Shown one piece after another: positions 42,607-50,824 of a stretch of 64,000 bases of DNA (its first letter is position 1; the number at the start of each line of letters is the position of its first letter). This DNA is from Chryseomonas sp014190935 (GTDB taxonomy: Bacteria > Pseudomonadota > Gammaproteobacteria > Pseudomonadales > Pseudomonadaceae), in NCBI RefSeq assembly GCF_014190935.1, contig NZ_JACHVV010000002.1:186001-250000 (forward strand), given 5' to 3'. The notes under the pieces were generated by a model. The model searched no databases. It saw only the letters and a program-made list of their open reading frames with translations, and was not told the DNA's origin. The translations under genes were made by a program, and so were the position numbers.

Positions 42607-43425
42607 TTGGCCAAAGTACTCGTAGTCACCTCCGGCAAGGGCGGCGTGGGCAAGACCACCAGCAGCGCCGCCATCGGTACCGGTCTCGCCCTGCGCGGCC
42701 ACAAGACCGTCATCGTCGACTTCGACGTCGGCCTGCGTAACCTCGACCTGATCATGGGCTGCGAGCGCCGCGTGGTGTACGACTTCGTCAACGTGATCAA
42801 CAACGAAGCCACCCTGAGCCAAGCCCTGATCAAGGACAAGCGTCTCGAGAACCTGTTCGTGCTGGCCGCCAGCCAGACCCGTGACAAGGACGCCCTGACC
42901 CAGGACGGCGTCGAGCGTGTGATCAACGAACTCAAGCAGACCTTCGACTTCATCGTCTGCGACTCCCCGGCCGGGATCGAGAAGGGTGCCCACCTGGCGA
43001 TGTACTTCGCCGACGAGGCCATCGTGGTGACCAACCCCGAAGTCTCCTCGGTCCGTGACTCCGACCGCATGCTCGGCCTGCTGGCCAGCAAGTCGCGCCG
43101 CGCGGAAAAGGGCGAGGAAGCCATCAAGGAACACCTGCTGCTGACCCGCTACAACCCCGAGCGCGTCACCAAGGGCGAAATGCTCGGCGTCGAGGACGTG
43201 GAAGAGATCCTGTCCATCCGCCTGCTCGGCGTGATCCCCGAATCCCAGGCGGTGCTCAAGGCATCGAACCAGGGTATCCCGGTAATTCTCGACGAACAGA
43301 GCGACGCCGGTCAGGCCTACAGTGATACCGTGGAACGACTGCTCGGCAAGGAAGTGGCCTATCGCTTCCTCGACGTGAAGAAGAAAGGCTTCCTGCAACG
43401 TCTGTTCGGGGGTGGTAGCGAATGA
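42607..43425 (+). CDS. minD: Septum site-determining ATPase MinD
   Basis: This 272-residue ParA-type ATPase has the deviant Walker A motif SGKGGVGKTT (Lys11 and Lys16) and the C-terminal amphipathic membrane helix KKKGFLQRLFGG. It recruits MinC to the membrane and oscillates with MinE. Translation starts at TTG (42607) eight bases after AAGGTGA; no ATG is available at a suitable place. Its TGA overlaps the minE ATG. Confidence 0.96.
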   Translation: MAKVLVVTSGKGGVGKTTSSAAIGTGLALRGHKTVIVDFDVGLRNLDLIMGCERRVVYDFVNVINNEATLSQALIKDKRLENLFVLAASQTRDKDALTQDGVERVINELKQTFDFIVCDSPAGIEKGAHLAMYFADEAIVVTNPEVSSVRDSDRMLGLLASKSRRAEKGEEAIKEHLLLTRYNPERVTKGEMLGVEDVEEILSIRLLGVIPESQAVLKASNQGIPVILDEQSDAGQAYSDTVERLLGKEVAYRFLDVKKKGFLQRLFGGGSE

Positions 43426-43676
43426 ACATCTTCGACTTCTTTCGCGATCGGAAGAAGCAGAACAGCGCTTCGATAGCCAAGGAGCGGCTGCAGATCATCG
43501 TGGCCCACGAACGCGGTCGCCACGAGCAGCCGGACTATCTGCCGCAATTGCAGAAGGACCTGCTGGAAGTGATCCGCAAGTACGTGCCCATCGAGCAGGA
43601 CCAGATCCAGGTCGAACTGGAAAACCAGGGCAGCTGCTCGATCCTCGAACTCAATATCACCCTGCCCGACCGCTAA
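43422..43676 (+). CDS. minE: Cell division topological specificity factor MinE
   Basis: This 84-residue MinE begins with the membrane-targeting MNIFDFFRDRKKQ, then the MinD-contact helix region (AKERLQIIVAHERG), and ends with the dimerising beta/alpha domain. It stimulates MinD ATPase to confine MinC to the poles. The ATG overlaps the minD stop. A GC-rich hairpin follows. Confidence 0.96.
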   Translation: MNIFDFFRDRKKQNSASIAKERLQIIVAHERGRHEQPDYLPQLQKDLLEVIRKYVPIEQDQIQVELENQGSCSILELNITLPDR

Positions 43677-43692
43677 GGCGAGCCCAGCAGGA

Positions 43693-43718
43693 CAGCGGCG
43701 GCCCCAGGGCCGCCGCTG
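43693..43718 (+). terminator. Terminator-like hairpin after minE
   Basis: CAGCGGCGGCCC and its complement pair around a two-base loop, followed by GCGTTTAAG. The stem is strong but the T tract is short. Confidence 0.6.
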
Positions 43719-43793
43719 GCGTTTAAGCCAGTCGAATCCTCCGCACCCGCCCAGCGAGGTGCCGCGATTCGCGACCAGGCCTCTAGGAAGCCC

Positions 43794-44429
43794 ATGCCCC
43801 TTTCCAATATCCGCATCATTCACCAGGACGCCGCCCTGCTGGTGGTCGACAAGCCCACCCTGCTGCTGTCGGTCCCCGGTCGCGCCGAAGACAACCGCGA
43901 CTGCCTGGTGACCCGCCTGCAGGAAAACGGCTATCCCGAGGCGCGCATCGTCCATCGCCTGGACTGGGAGACCTCGGGCGTCATCGTGCTGGCGCGGGAC
44001 GCCGACAGCCATCGCGAGCTGTCCCGGCAATTCCACGATCGCGAGACGGAAAAGGCCTACACCGCCCTCTGCTGGGGCGAGCCGGAGGCCAACAGCGGCC
44101 GCATCGAATTGCCGCTGCGCTACGACCCGCCGACCAAGCCACGCCATGTGGTGGATCACGAACTGGGACGCCATGCGCTGACCTTCTGGCAGGTGCTGGA
44201 GCGCCATGGCCACTACAGCCGGGTGGAGCTTACCCCCATCACCGGTCGCTCCCATCAGCTGCGCGTCCATATGCTGAGCATCGGGCATCCGCTGCTGGGC
44301 GACCAGCTCTATGCCGAGGGCGAGGCGCTGGCGGCCCAGCCGCGCCTCTGCCTGCATGCCAGCCTGCTGACGCTGACCCATCCCGTCACGGGCGAGCGGA
44401 TGAGCTTTACCAGTCCCGCTCCGTTCTGA
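43794..44429 (+). CDS. rluA: RluA-family pseudouridine synthase
   Basis: This 211-residue RluA-type enzyme has the catalytic Asp57 in RIVHRLDWETSG, an EKAYTALCWG strand, and TGRSHQLRVHM near the C-terminus. It lacks an S4 domain, as RluA does, and the length fits RluA, which modifies 23S rRNA and tRNA anticodon stems. The position after minE matches PA3246, from memory. Substrate identity is inferred. Confidence 0.87.
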   Translation: MPLSNIRIIHQDAALLVVDKPTLLLSVPGRAEDNRDCLVTRLQENGYPEARIVHRLDWETSGVIVLARDADSHRELSRQFHDRETEKAYTALCWGEPEANSGRIELPLRYDPPTKPRHVVDHELGRHALTFWQVLERHGHYSRVELTPITGRSHQLRVHMLSIGHPLLGDQLYAEGEALAAQPRLCLHASLLTLTHPVTGERMSFTSPAPF

Positions 44430-44474
44430 GCCTCGGCGCTGGCATACTGAGGCGCTCGACCGGAGGAGTGCCGC

Positions 44475-45053
44475 TTGTCGCACTGGACGTCCTACTACAC
44501 CGCCACCGCCGCGGGCGGTCCGCGCGAGACCTTGCTGCAGGCCCTCTCACTCCGCGCGAATCCGCCGGGATTGGCGCTGGATCTGGGCTGTGGCATCGGC
44601 CGCGACACCCTCGTCCTGCTGGAACGGGGCTGGCAGGTGCTGGCGGTGGATGCCGAGGCCGAGGCGCTGAGCACCCTGCGCGAACGCACGCCGGTCCTGT
44701 TGCGGACACGTCTGGAAACCCGCCAGGCGCGCTTTGAAATGGTCGAAATCCCCCCCTGCGAGCTGGTCAATTCCAGCTTCGCCATGCCCTTTTGCGCGCC
44801 TGAGCGCTTCCCGCTGCTCTGGACCGCGATCACCGCGGCGGTGCGCCCGGGTGGCCTGTTCTGCGGCCAGCTGTTCGGCGAGCGGGACAGCTGGGCCAGC
44901 AAGGGCGTGACGGTCGTCGACGCCGCGGCCCTGCAGCAGCTGCTCCGGGACTGGGACGTCCTCCTGCATCGGGAAGAGCAGGAAGACGGCCATACCGCGG
45001 TCGGGCGGCCCAAGCACTGGCACATCCATCACCTGGTGCTGCGGCGCCGCTGA
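44475..45053 (+). CDS. Class I SAM-dependent methyltransferase (TehB-like)
   Basis: This 192-residue methyltransferase has the SAM motif LALDLGCGIGRDTLVLL, the acidic residue in VLAVDAEAEAL, and a post-core PGGLFCGQLFGERDSW. The fold and size resemble TehB/thiol-type methyltransferases; the acceptor is unknown. It starts at TTG (44475) with a strong GGAGGAG eight bases upstream, and no ATG precedes the SAM motif. It lies 45 bases after rluA on the same strand. Confidence 0.8.
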   Translation: MSHWTSYYTATAAGGPRETLLQALSLRANPPGLALDLGCGIGRDTLVLLERGWQVLAVDAEAEALSTLRERTPVLLRTRLETRQARFEMVEIPPCELVNSSFAMPFCAPERFPLLWTAITAAVRPGGLFCGQLFGERDSWASKGVTVVDAAALQQLLRDWDVLLHREEQEDGHTAVGRPKHWHIHHLVLRRR

Positions 45054-45141
45054 GTCCTGAGGGGCCGCCAGGCCTGGGCGCTACGCTCGACTCCCCTCGG
45101 TCCAGAACCTAGACTGGACGCCTTGTCGTCCGGAGTCGTCC

Positions 45142-46431
45142 ATGCGTACCGATCAGATCCAAGGCCTCATCGATTTCCTCTCCCGTTCGCCCACGCCCTT
45201 CCACGCCACCGCGACCCTCGCCCACCGTCTTGAAGCCGCCGGCTACCAGCGCCTGGACGAGCGCGAGAGCTGGTCCGTGCAGCCGGGTGGACGCTACTAC
45301 GTCACCCGCAACGAGTCCTCGCTGATTGCCGTGCGCCTGGGTGCCCAACCGCTGGAGCGCGGTCTGCGCCTGGTCGGCGCCCATACCGACAGCCCCTGCC
45401 TCAAGGTCAAGCCGCAGCCGGAGCTGCAGCGGCAGGGCTTCTGGCAACTGGGCGTCGAGGTCTACGGCGGCCTGCTGATGGCGCCCTGGTTCGACCGCGA
45501 CCTGTCCCTGGCGGGCCGGGTGACCTATCGCGCCGAGGGCCGGGTGCAGAGTCGGCTGATCGACTTCCGCAAGCCGCTGGCGATCATTCCCAACCTGGCC
45601 ATCCACCTCAATCGCGAAGCCAACCAGGGCTGGGCCATCAACGCCCAGAACGAGCTGCCGCCGATCCTCGCCCAGGTGCCGGCTGGCGAGCGGCGCGACT
45701 TCCGCGCCCTGCTGGCCGCGCGCCTGCAACGGGAACACGGCATCGGCGACGCCGAGGTGCTGGATTTCGAACTGAGCTTCTATGATGTCCAGCCCGCCGC
45801 CCTGATCGGGCTGGATGACGACTTCATCGCCGCCGCCCGCCTGGACAACCTGCTGTCCTGCTATGCCGGTCTGGAAGCCCTGCTGGCAGACGAGGGCGAC
45901 GAGAACGCCGTGCTGGTCTGCACCGATCACGAGGAAGTGGGCTCCACCTCCTGCTGCGGCGCCGACGGTCCCTTCCTCGAACAGGTGCTGCAACGCCTGC
46001 TGCCCGCCGGGGATGCCTTCACCCGCACCCTGCAGCGCTCGCTGCTGATCTCGGCCGACAACGCCCATGGCGTGCACCCCAACTATGCCGACAAGCACGA
46101 CGGCAACCACGGCCCGAAACTGAACGGCGGTCCGGTGATCAAGGTGAACGCCAACCAGCGCTACGCCACCAGCAGCGAAACCGCGGCCTTCTTCCGCGAC
46201 CTCTGCCAGCGCGAAGGCGTGCCGGTACAGAGCTTCGTGGTGCGCAGCGACATGGGTTGCGGTTCCACCATCGGCCCCATCACCGCCGGGCAACTGGGGG
46301 TGCGCACCGTGGACATCGGCCTGCCCACCTTCGCCATGCACTCCATCCGCGAACTGGCCGGCAGCCACGACCTGGGCCATCTGATCAAGGTGCTGACGGC
46401 CTTCTATTCGAGCAGCGAACTGCCGCTCTGA
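45142..46431 (+). CDS. apeB: M18-family aspartyl aminopeptidase
   Basis: This 429-residue M18 metallopeptidase has LVGAHTDSPCLKVKP with a zinc histidine, AARLDNLLSCYAG with the bridging aspartate, TDHEEVGSTS with the catalytic glutamate, SADNAHGVHPNYADKH, and SDMGCGSTIGP. It removes N-terminal, mostly acidic, residues in the cytosol. It ends seven bases before the convergent GntR regulator stop, and a 16-base palindrome (GCCGGACTAGTCCGGC, 46433-46448) spans the junction. Confidence 0.94.
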   Translation: MRTDQIQGLIDFLSRSPTPFHATATLAHRLEAAGYQRLDERESWSVQPGGRYYVTRNESSLIAVRLGAQPLERGLRLVGAHTDSPCLKVKPQPELQRQGFWQLGVEVYGGLLMAPWFDRDLSLAGRVTYRAEGRVQSRLIDFRKPLAIIPNLAIHLNREANQGWAINAQNELPPILAQVPAGERRDFRALLAARLQREHGIGDAEVLDFELSFYDVQPAALIGLDDDFIAAARLDNLLSCYAGLEALLADEGDENAVLVCTDHEEVGSTSCCGADGPFLEQVLQRLLPAGDAFTRTLQRSLLISADNAHGVHPNYADKHDGNHGPKLNGGPVIKVNANQRYATSSETAAFFRDLCQREGVPVQSFVVRSDMGCGSTIGPITAGQLGVRTVDIGLPTFAMHSIRELAGSHDLGHLIKVLTAFYSSSELPL

Positions 46432-46438
46432 AGCCGGA

Positions 46439-47176
46439 CTAGTCCGGCACCTCGACCCTGACCTGGATGGCGTCGTGCCGCCAGAACTCCAGGTCGCAAT
46501 CGATCAGTCGCCCCTGCTGGTCGTGGTTGATGCGGGTGATGTGCAGCGCCGGACTGCCCTGGGCCACCCGCAGCGCCTGGGCCGCTTCCGGCAGCAGCGC
46601 CGTGGGCAAGATCTCGAAGCGCACCTCGCCGTAGCGAATGCCGTAGCGGTCGCGATACAACTCGGTGAGGGAGCGCTGCAGGTCGTGCTCCAGCAAGCCC
46701 GGGAAATAGGCGGCATTGAGGTAGTGCTCGACATAGAGCACCAGCCGGCCGTCCACCCGGCGGACCCGGCGGATCTGGTAGACGCTGGACAGCGCCGGCA
46801 ACTCCAGCAGACGACAGATCTCCGCGGATGCCAGCATCTGCCGCGCCGCCACCACCTCGGTCGCCGGCACCCGTCCCTGGGCCTCCACCATGGCGTGGAA
46901 ATGGGTCCGCGCCAGAGGGTTGTAGGCCAGCCGCGGCGGCGCGACGAACCAGCCACGCCGCTCTTCGCGATAGATCAGCCCCAGCGCCTCCAGCTGCAGC
47001 AGGGCTTCGCGCAGGGTGATCCGGGTGGTGGCGAACAGCTCGCTGAGCTGGCGCTCGGAAGGCAGGCGCTCCATCGCCGGCAGCAGGCCATGGGCGATCT
47101 GCTCTTGCAGCGCCTGGCGGATGGCACCGGCACCCGGTGCACTTCTTTGGACTAGACCAGTTTCGGATTGGTGCAC
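46439..47176 (-). CDS. GntR-family regulator with UTRA domain, PhnF/PhnR-like
   Basis: With the GTG start at 47176 the protein has 245 residues: a GntR winged HTH (about 20-80) with LPSERQLSELFATTRITLREALLQLEALGLI, and a UTRA ligand domain (about 95-240) with SSVYQIRRVRRVDGRLVLYVEHYL. The GTG has GAGG eight bases upstream and gives a normal HutC-subfamily length. The frame also extends to an ATG at 47284, which cannot be excluded. It is divergent from the transport operon and is flanked by palindromes resembling PhnF sites, so it probably represses that operon and itself. Confidence 0.85.
   Translation of the reverse strand: MHQSETGLVQRSAPGAGAIRQALQEQIAHGLLPAMERLPSERQLSELFATTRITLREALLQLEALGLIYREERRGWFVAPPRLAYNPLARTHFHAMVEAQGRVPATEVVAARQMLASAEICRLLELPALSSVYQIRRVRRVDGRLVLYVEHYLNAAYFPGLLEHDLQRSLTELYRDRYGIRYGEVRFEILPTALLPEAAQALRVAQGSPALHITRINHDQQGRLIDCDLEFWRHDAIQVRVEVPD
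47148..47159. promoter_or_regulatory. Candidate GntR/UTRA operator 1
   Basis: TGGACTAGACCA matches the palindrome TGGTCTAGACCA at 11 of 12 positions, the type of site bound by PhnF-like regulators. It overlaps the first codons of the regulator gene if the GTG start is used. Confidence 0.6.
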
Positions 47177-47307
47177 CCGTAACGCCTCGACTAGGGTTTG
47201 TTGGGAGACTAAGACGGCCAGATGACCGCTTGGTGACGATTGCAGCGCCCGTGCCAGCGGTGAAACAGGGCGCATTGCCATCAAATCGTCATACCCCGGT
47301 CCTAGAT

Positions 47308-47323
47308 TGGCCTGTGTCTTGCT
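47308..47323 (+). promoter_or_regulatory. Sigma-54-like promoter element before the transport operon
   Basis: TGGCCTGTGTCTTGCT has GG and GC spaced by ten bases and matches ten of the twelve fixed positions in TGGCACG-N4-TTGCW. It is 36 bases before the operon ATG. No sigma-54 activator gene is adjacent. Confidence 0.3.
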
Positions 47324-47334
47324 GACCTAGACCA
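47323..47334. promoter_or_regulatory. Candidate GntR/UTRA operator 2
   Basis: TGACCTAGACCA matches the same palindrome at 10 of 12 positions. It lies 25 bases before the start codon of the transport operon, where binding would block initiation. Confidence 0.58.
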
Positions 47335-47358
47335 AGCCCTAACACCTGGAGCACCCGT

Positions 47359-48420
47359 ATGACCCGTCTGCTTGCTTCCTTGTTGGCCACTGCCGTTGCG
47401 CTACAGGCCGGTACCGCCTTCGCCGATACCGCCGATCTCAAATCCCTCGAAGCCGCCGCCCGCAAGGAAGGCGAGGTGAACAGCGTCGGCATGCCCGATA
47501 CCTGGGCGAACTGGAAAGGCACCTGGCAGGACCTTGAGCAGAAATACGGACTCAAGCACCAGGATACCGACATGAGCTCCGCCCAGGAGATCGCCAAGTT
47601 CGCCGCCGAAGGCGAGAACGCCTCCGCCGACATCGGTGACGTCGGTGCTTCCTTCGGCCCCATCGCCGTACAGAAGGGCGTTACCCAGCCCTACAAGCCG
47701 AGCACCTGGGACCAGGTACCGAGCTGGGCCAAGGACAGCGACGGTCACTGGGCGCTGGCCTATACCGGCACCATCGCCTTCATCGTCAACAAGCAGACCG
47801 TCAAGGACGTCCCCCACTCCTGGGCCGATCTGCTCAAGGGCAACTACAAGGTCACCATCGGCGACGTCAGCGCCGCCTCCCAGGCGGTGAGCGGCGTACT
47901 GGCAGCGGCCTATGCCAACGGCGGCGACGAGAAGAACATCAAGCCGGCGCTGGACTTCTTCGCCAAGCTGGCCAAGCAGGGGCGCCTGGCCTTCACCAAC
48001 CCGGTGGTGGCCAACCTCGAGAAGGGTGAAGTGGAAGTCGGGGTGGTGTGGGACTTCAACGCCCTGAGCTATCGCGACCAGATCGATCGCTCGCGCTTCG
48101 AGGTACTGATCCCCTCCGATGGCTCGGTGACCTCCGGCTACACCACCATCATCAACAAGTACGCCAAGCACCCCAACGCCGCCAAGCTGGCCCGCGAGTA
48201 CATCTTCTCCGACGCCGGCCAGATCAACCTGGCCCAGGGTTATGCCCGGCCGATCCGCGCCGAGCACCTGACCCTGCCGGCCGATGTCCAGGCCAAGCTG
48301 CTGCCCCAGGCGCAATACGCCAAGGCACGGCCCATCGCCGACGCCAAGGCCTGGGAGGAAACCTCCAAGCGCCTGCCGCGACTCTGGCAGGAACACGTTC
48401 TGATCAACATGCAGCAGTGA
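47359..48420 (+). CDS. ABC transporter periplasmic substrate-binding protein
   Basis: This 353-residue precursor has a Sec signal peptide (cleavage after AFA near 22) and a type 2 binding-protein fold like those for iron, putrescine or 2-aminoethylphosphonate. IADIGDVGASFG-type (ASADIGDVGASFG) and YTGTIAFIVNKQ strands are seen, plus VGVVWDFNALSYRDQ in lobe 2. It is first of a six-gene operon encoding a complete importer plus two hydrolases. A GGAG ribosome site lies before the ATG. The ligand is unknown; organophosphorus compounds are suggested by the operon. Confidence 0.87.
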   Translation: MTRLLASLLATAVALQAGTAFADTADLKSLEAAARKEGEVNSVGMPDTWANWKGTWQDLEQKYGLKHQDTDMSSAQEIAKFAAEGENASADIGDVGASFGPIAVQKGVTQPYKPSTWDQVPSWAKDSDGHWALAYTGTIAFIVNKQTVKDVPHSWADLLKGNYKVTIGDVSAASQAVSGVLAAAYANGGDEKNIKPALDFFAKLAKQGRLAFTNPVVANLEKGEVEVGVVWDFNALSYRDQIDRSRFEVLIPSDGSVTSGYTTIINKYAKHPNAAKLAREYIFSDAGQINLAQGYARPIRAEHLTLPADVQAKLLPQAQYAKARPIADAKAWEETSKRLPRLWQEHVLINMQQ

Positions 48421-48424
48421 CGTC

Positions 48425-49222
48425 ATGAAGGTCATCCTGGTCGTGCTGGACGGACTCGCGCTGAGGGTCGCCGAACACGGACTCGGCTTTCTCCAGGCGC
48501 TCTGCCTGGCTGGCCGGGGTCGCCTCTACCGGTTGGAGTGCGAGTTGCCCTCGCTCTCCCGCCCGCTCTACGAATGCCTGCTCACCGGGGTGCCCCCGGT
48601 GAGCAGCGGCATCGTCCACAATGGCGTGGATCGGCTGTCCAACCAGACCAGCCTCTTCCATCTGGCCCAGGCCGCCGGCCTTACCACGGCCGCGGCGGCC
48701 TATCACTGGGTCAGCGAACTCTACAACCGCAGTCCCTTCGATCGGGCGCGGGACCGGCACGTCAGCAACCCCGCCCTGCCGATCCAGCACGGCCACTTCT
48801 ATTACGCCGACCACTACCCGGATTCCCATCTGTTCGACGACGCCGAGCACCTGCGCCTGACCCAGGCGCCGGACATCCTGCTGGTGCATCCGATGAACAT
48901 CGACGATGCCGGTCACCGGCACGGCCTCTCCAGCCCCGAATACCGCAATGCCGCGCGCCGCGCCGACGGCCTGCTGTCCCACTACCTGCCCGCCTGGCTG
49001 GACGCCGGCTACCAGGTGCTGGTGACCGCCGACCACGGCATGAACGACGACCGCAGCCACGGCGGGACGCTTCCAGAAGAACGCGAGGTGCCCCTGTTCG
49101 TCTTCGGCGCGGGCTTCTCCCTGGGCGAGGCCACACCGCGCCAGGTGGAGCTCTGCGGCACCGTCTGCACGCTGCTGGGCCTCGCCCACGACAAGCCCCT
49201 GTGCCGGGAGTTGCTGGCATGA
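48425..49222 (+). CDS. Alkaline-phosphatase-superfamily hydrolase, cytosolic
   Basis: This 265-residue protein belongs to the nucleotide pyrophosphatase/phosphodiesterase-like branch. A metal aspartate is in VILVVLDGLAL. A serine in LSRPLYECLLTG stands where relatives have the nucleophilic Thr/Ser, followed by SSGIVHNGV. NIDDAGHRHG and LVTADHGMNDDRSHGG provide the remaining metal ligands. There is no signal peptide, so unlike most relatives it works in the cytosol, on something brought in by the surrounding ABC transporter. It is shorter than PhnA phosphonoacetate hydrolases. Its stop overlaps the next ATG. Confidence 0.8.
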   Translation: MKVILVVLDGLALRVAEHGLGFLQALCLAGRGRLYRLECELPSLSRPLYECLLTGVPPVSSGIVHNGVDRLSNQTSLFHLAQAAGLTTAAAAYHWVSELYNRSPFDRARDRHVSNPALPIQHGHFYYADHYPDSHLFDDAEHLRLTQAPDILLVHPMNIDDAGHRHGLSSPEYRNAARRADGLLSHYLPAWLDAGYQVLVTADHGMNDDRSHGGTLPEEREVPLFVFGAGFSLGEATPRQVELCGTVCTLLGLAHDKPLCRELLA

Positions 49223-50052
49223 AGCGGCCCTGGCTCGCCCTGCTGCTGATCCTGCCTTTCCTGCTGGTGTTCGGCGCCTTCCAGCTGGCGCCCCTGGCCT
49301 GGATCGCCTTCAACAGCTTCAATTCCAGCGAGAGCGGCTGGGGCCTCGGCAACTACGCCGAGATCCTCGGCTCGCCCTTCTACCTGCAGGCCATCCGCTT
49401 CTCCCTGGAGATCTCGCTCTGGTCCAGCGTCTGCGGGCTGCTCATCGCCCTTCTCGGCGCCTATTCGCTGACCCGCGTCGATTCGCGGCTGCGCAGCTTC
49501 GTGGTGGCCTTCACCAACATGACCAGCAACTTCGCCGGGGTACCGCTGGCCTTCGCCTTCATCATCCTGCTGGGCATCAACGGCTGCCTGACCCTGGCGC
49601 TCAAGCAATTCGGACTGATCGAAGGCTTCAACCTCTACACCAAGGGCGGCCTGATCCTCATCTACACCTACTTCCAGATTCCCCTGGGCGTGTTGCTGCT
49701 GTTCCCCGCCTTCGAAGCCCTCAAGCAGGACTGGCGCGACGCGGCGGCGCTGCTCGGCGCCGGCACCTGGCAATACTGGCGGCACATCGGCCTGCCGGTG
49801 CTCAGCCCGGCGCTGGTCGGTACCTTCATCATCCTGCTGGCCAACGCCCTGGGCGCCTACGCCACCGTGTATGCCCTGACCGTCGGCAATTTCAACGTGG
49901 TGCCGGTGCGCATCGCCGCCCTGGTGTCCGGCGACATCTATCTGGAGCCCAACCTGGCCGCGGCGCTGGCCATGCTGCTGGTGGCCTTCATGACCCTGAT
50001 CACCCTCGTCCATCAGTGGCTGCTACGGCGGAGTCGGCATGTCCAGAACTGA
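49219..50052 (+). CDS. ABC transporter permease (first)
   Basis: This 277-residue inner-membrane protein of about six helices begins RPWLALLLILPFLLVFGAF and carries the binding-protein-dependent loop as EALKQDWRDAAALLGAGTWQYWRHIGLPVL (EAA motif). Its start overlaps the phosphodiesterase-like gene (ATGA) and its end overlaps the second permease by 14 bases. It forms half of the channel with the next gene product. In layout it resembles PhnU/PotB-type permeases. Confidence 0.9.
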   Translation: MKRPWLALLLILPFLLVFGAFQLAPLAWIAFNSFNSSESGWGLGNYAEILGSPFYLQAIRFSLEISLWSSVCGLLIALLGAYSLTRVDSRLRSFVVAFTNMTSNFAGVPLAFAFIILLGINGCLTLALKQFGLIEGFNLYTKGGLILIYTYFQIPLGVLLLFPAFEALKQDWRDAAALLGAGTWQYWRHIGLPVLSPALVGTFIILLANALGAYATVYALTVGNFNVVPVRIAALVSGDIYLEPNLAAALAMLLVAFMTLITLVHQWLLRRSRHVQN

Positions 50053-50824
50053 GCGCCTGTATCACCGGACAGTGGTCTGGATCCTGTTCCTGATCCTGCT
50101 CACGCCCCTGGCCGCGACCCTCGTCTATTCCCTGGCCACCCAATGGTCGGCGACCCTGCTGCCGGCGGGCTTCACCTTCAAGTGGTACCTGCAGCTGTGG
50201 AGCGAGCCGCGCTTTCTCGCCGCCTTCGGTCGCTCCCTGGCGATCTGCTTTGGCGCCCTGGCGCTGTCCTGCGTGCTGATCCTGCCGGCCATGTTCGCCG
50301 TCGCCTATCACTTTCCGCGACTGGATGCGCTGATGAACGTGCTGATCCTGCTGCCCTTCGCCGTACCGCCGGTGGTCTCGGCGGTCGGTCTGTTGCAGCT
50401 CTACGCGAGCGGTCCGCTGCCGCTGACCGGCACGCCCTGGATCCTGGTGTTCTGCTACTTCACCATCGCCCTGCCCTTCATGTACCGCGCCATCAGCAAC
50501 AACCTCCAGGCGCTGAATCTGCGCGACCTGATGGACGCCGCCCACCTGCTCGGCGCCAGCTCCTGGCGCGCCGCCCTGCTGGTGGTGCTGCCCAATCTGC
50601 GCACTGGGCTGATGGTGGCGCTGTTCCTGTCCTTCTCCTTTCTCATCGGCGAATTCGTCTTCGCCAACCTGCTGGTGGGAACGCGCTACGAGACGCTGCA
50701 GATCTACCTCTACAACCTGCGCAACGGCAGCGGCCACCTGACCAGCGCCCTGGTGATCTCCTACTTCCTCGCGGTCCTGCTGCTGACCTGGATCGCCAAT
50801 CGCCTGAATCGGGAGCGGACATGA
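50039..50824 (+). CDS. ABC transporter permease (second)
   Basis: This 261-residue, six-helix permease has the EAA-type loop NLRDLMDAAHLLGASSWRAALLVVLPNL for docking the ATPase. It begins inside the first permease gene and ends overlapping the ATPase start (ATGA), so all four transporter genes are translationally linked. It resembles PhnV/PotC-type permeases. The absence of any separate promoter-like gap supports one transcript. Confidence 0.9.
   Translation: MSRTERLYHRTVVWILFLILLTPLAATLVYSLATQWSATLLPAGFTFKWYLQLWSEPRFLAAFGRSLAICFGALALSCVLILPAMFAVAYHFPRLDALMNVLILLPFAVPPVVSAVGLLQLYASGPLPLTGTPWILVFCYFTIALPFMYRAISNNLQALNLRDLMDAAHLLGASSWRAALLVVLPNLRTGLMVALFLSFSFLIGEFVFANLLVGTRYETLQIYLYNLRNGSGHLTSALVISYFLAVLLLTWIANRLNRERT

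Noticed and set aside
46433..46448. Perfect 16-base palindrome GCCGGACTAGTCCGGC as a terminator between apeB and the GntR gene
   Set aside because: With no loop and no T tract it would not form a stable terminator; it may be chance at a convergent junction.
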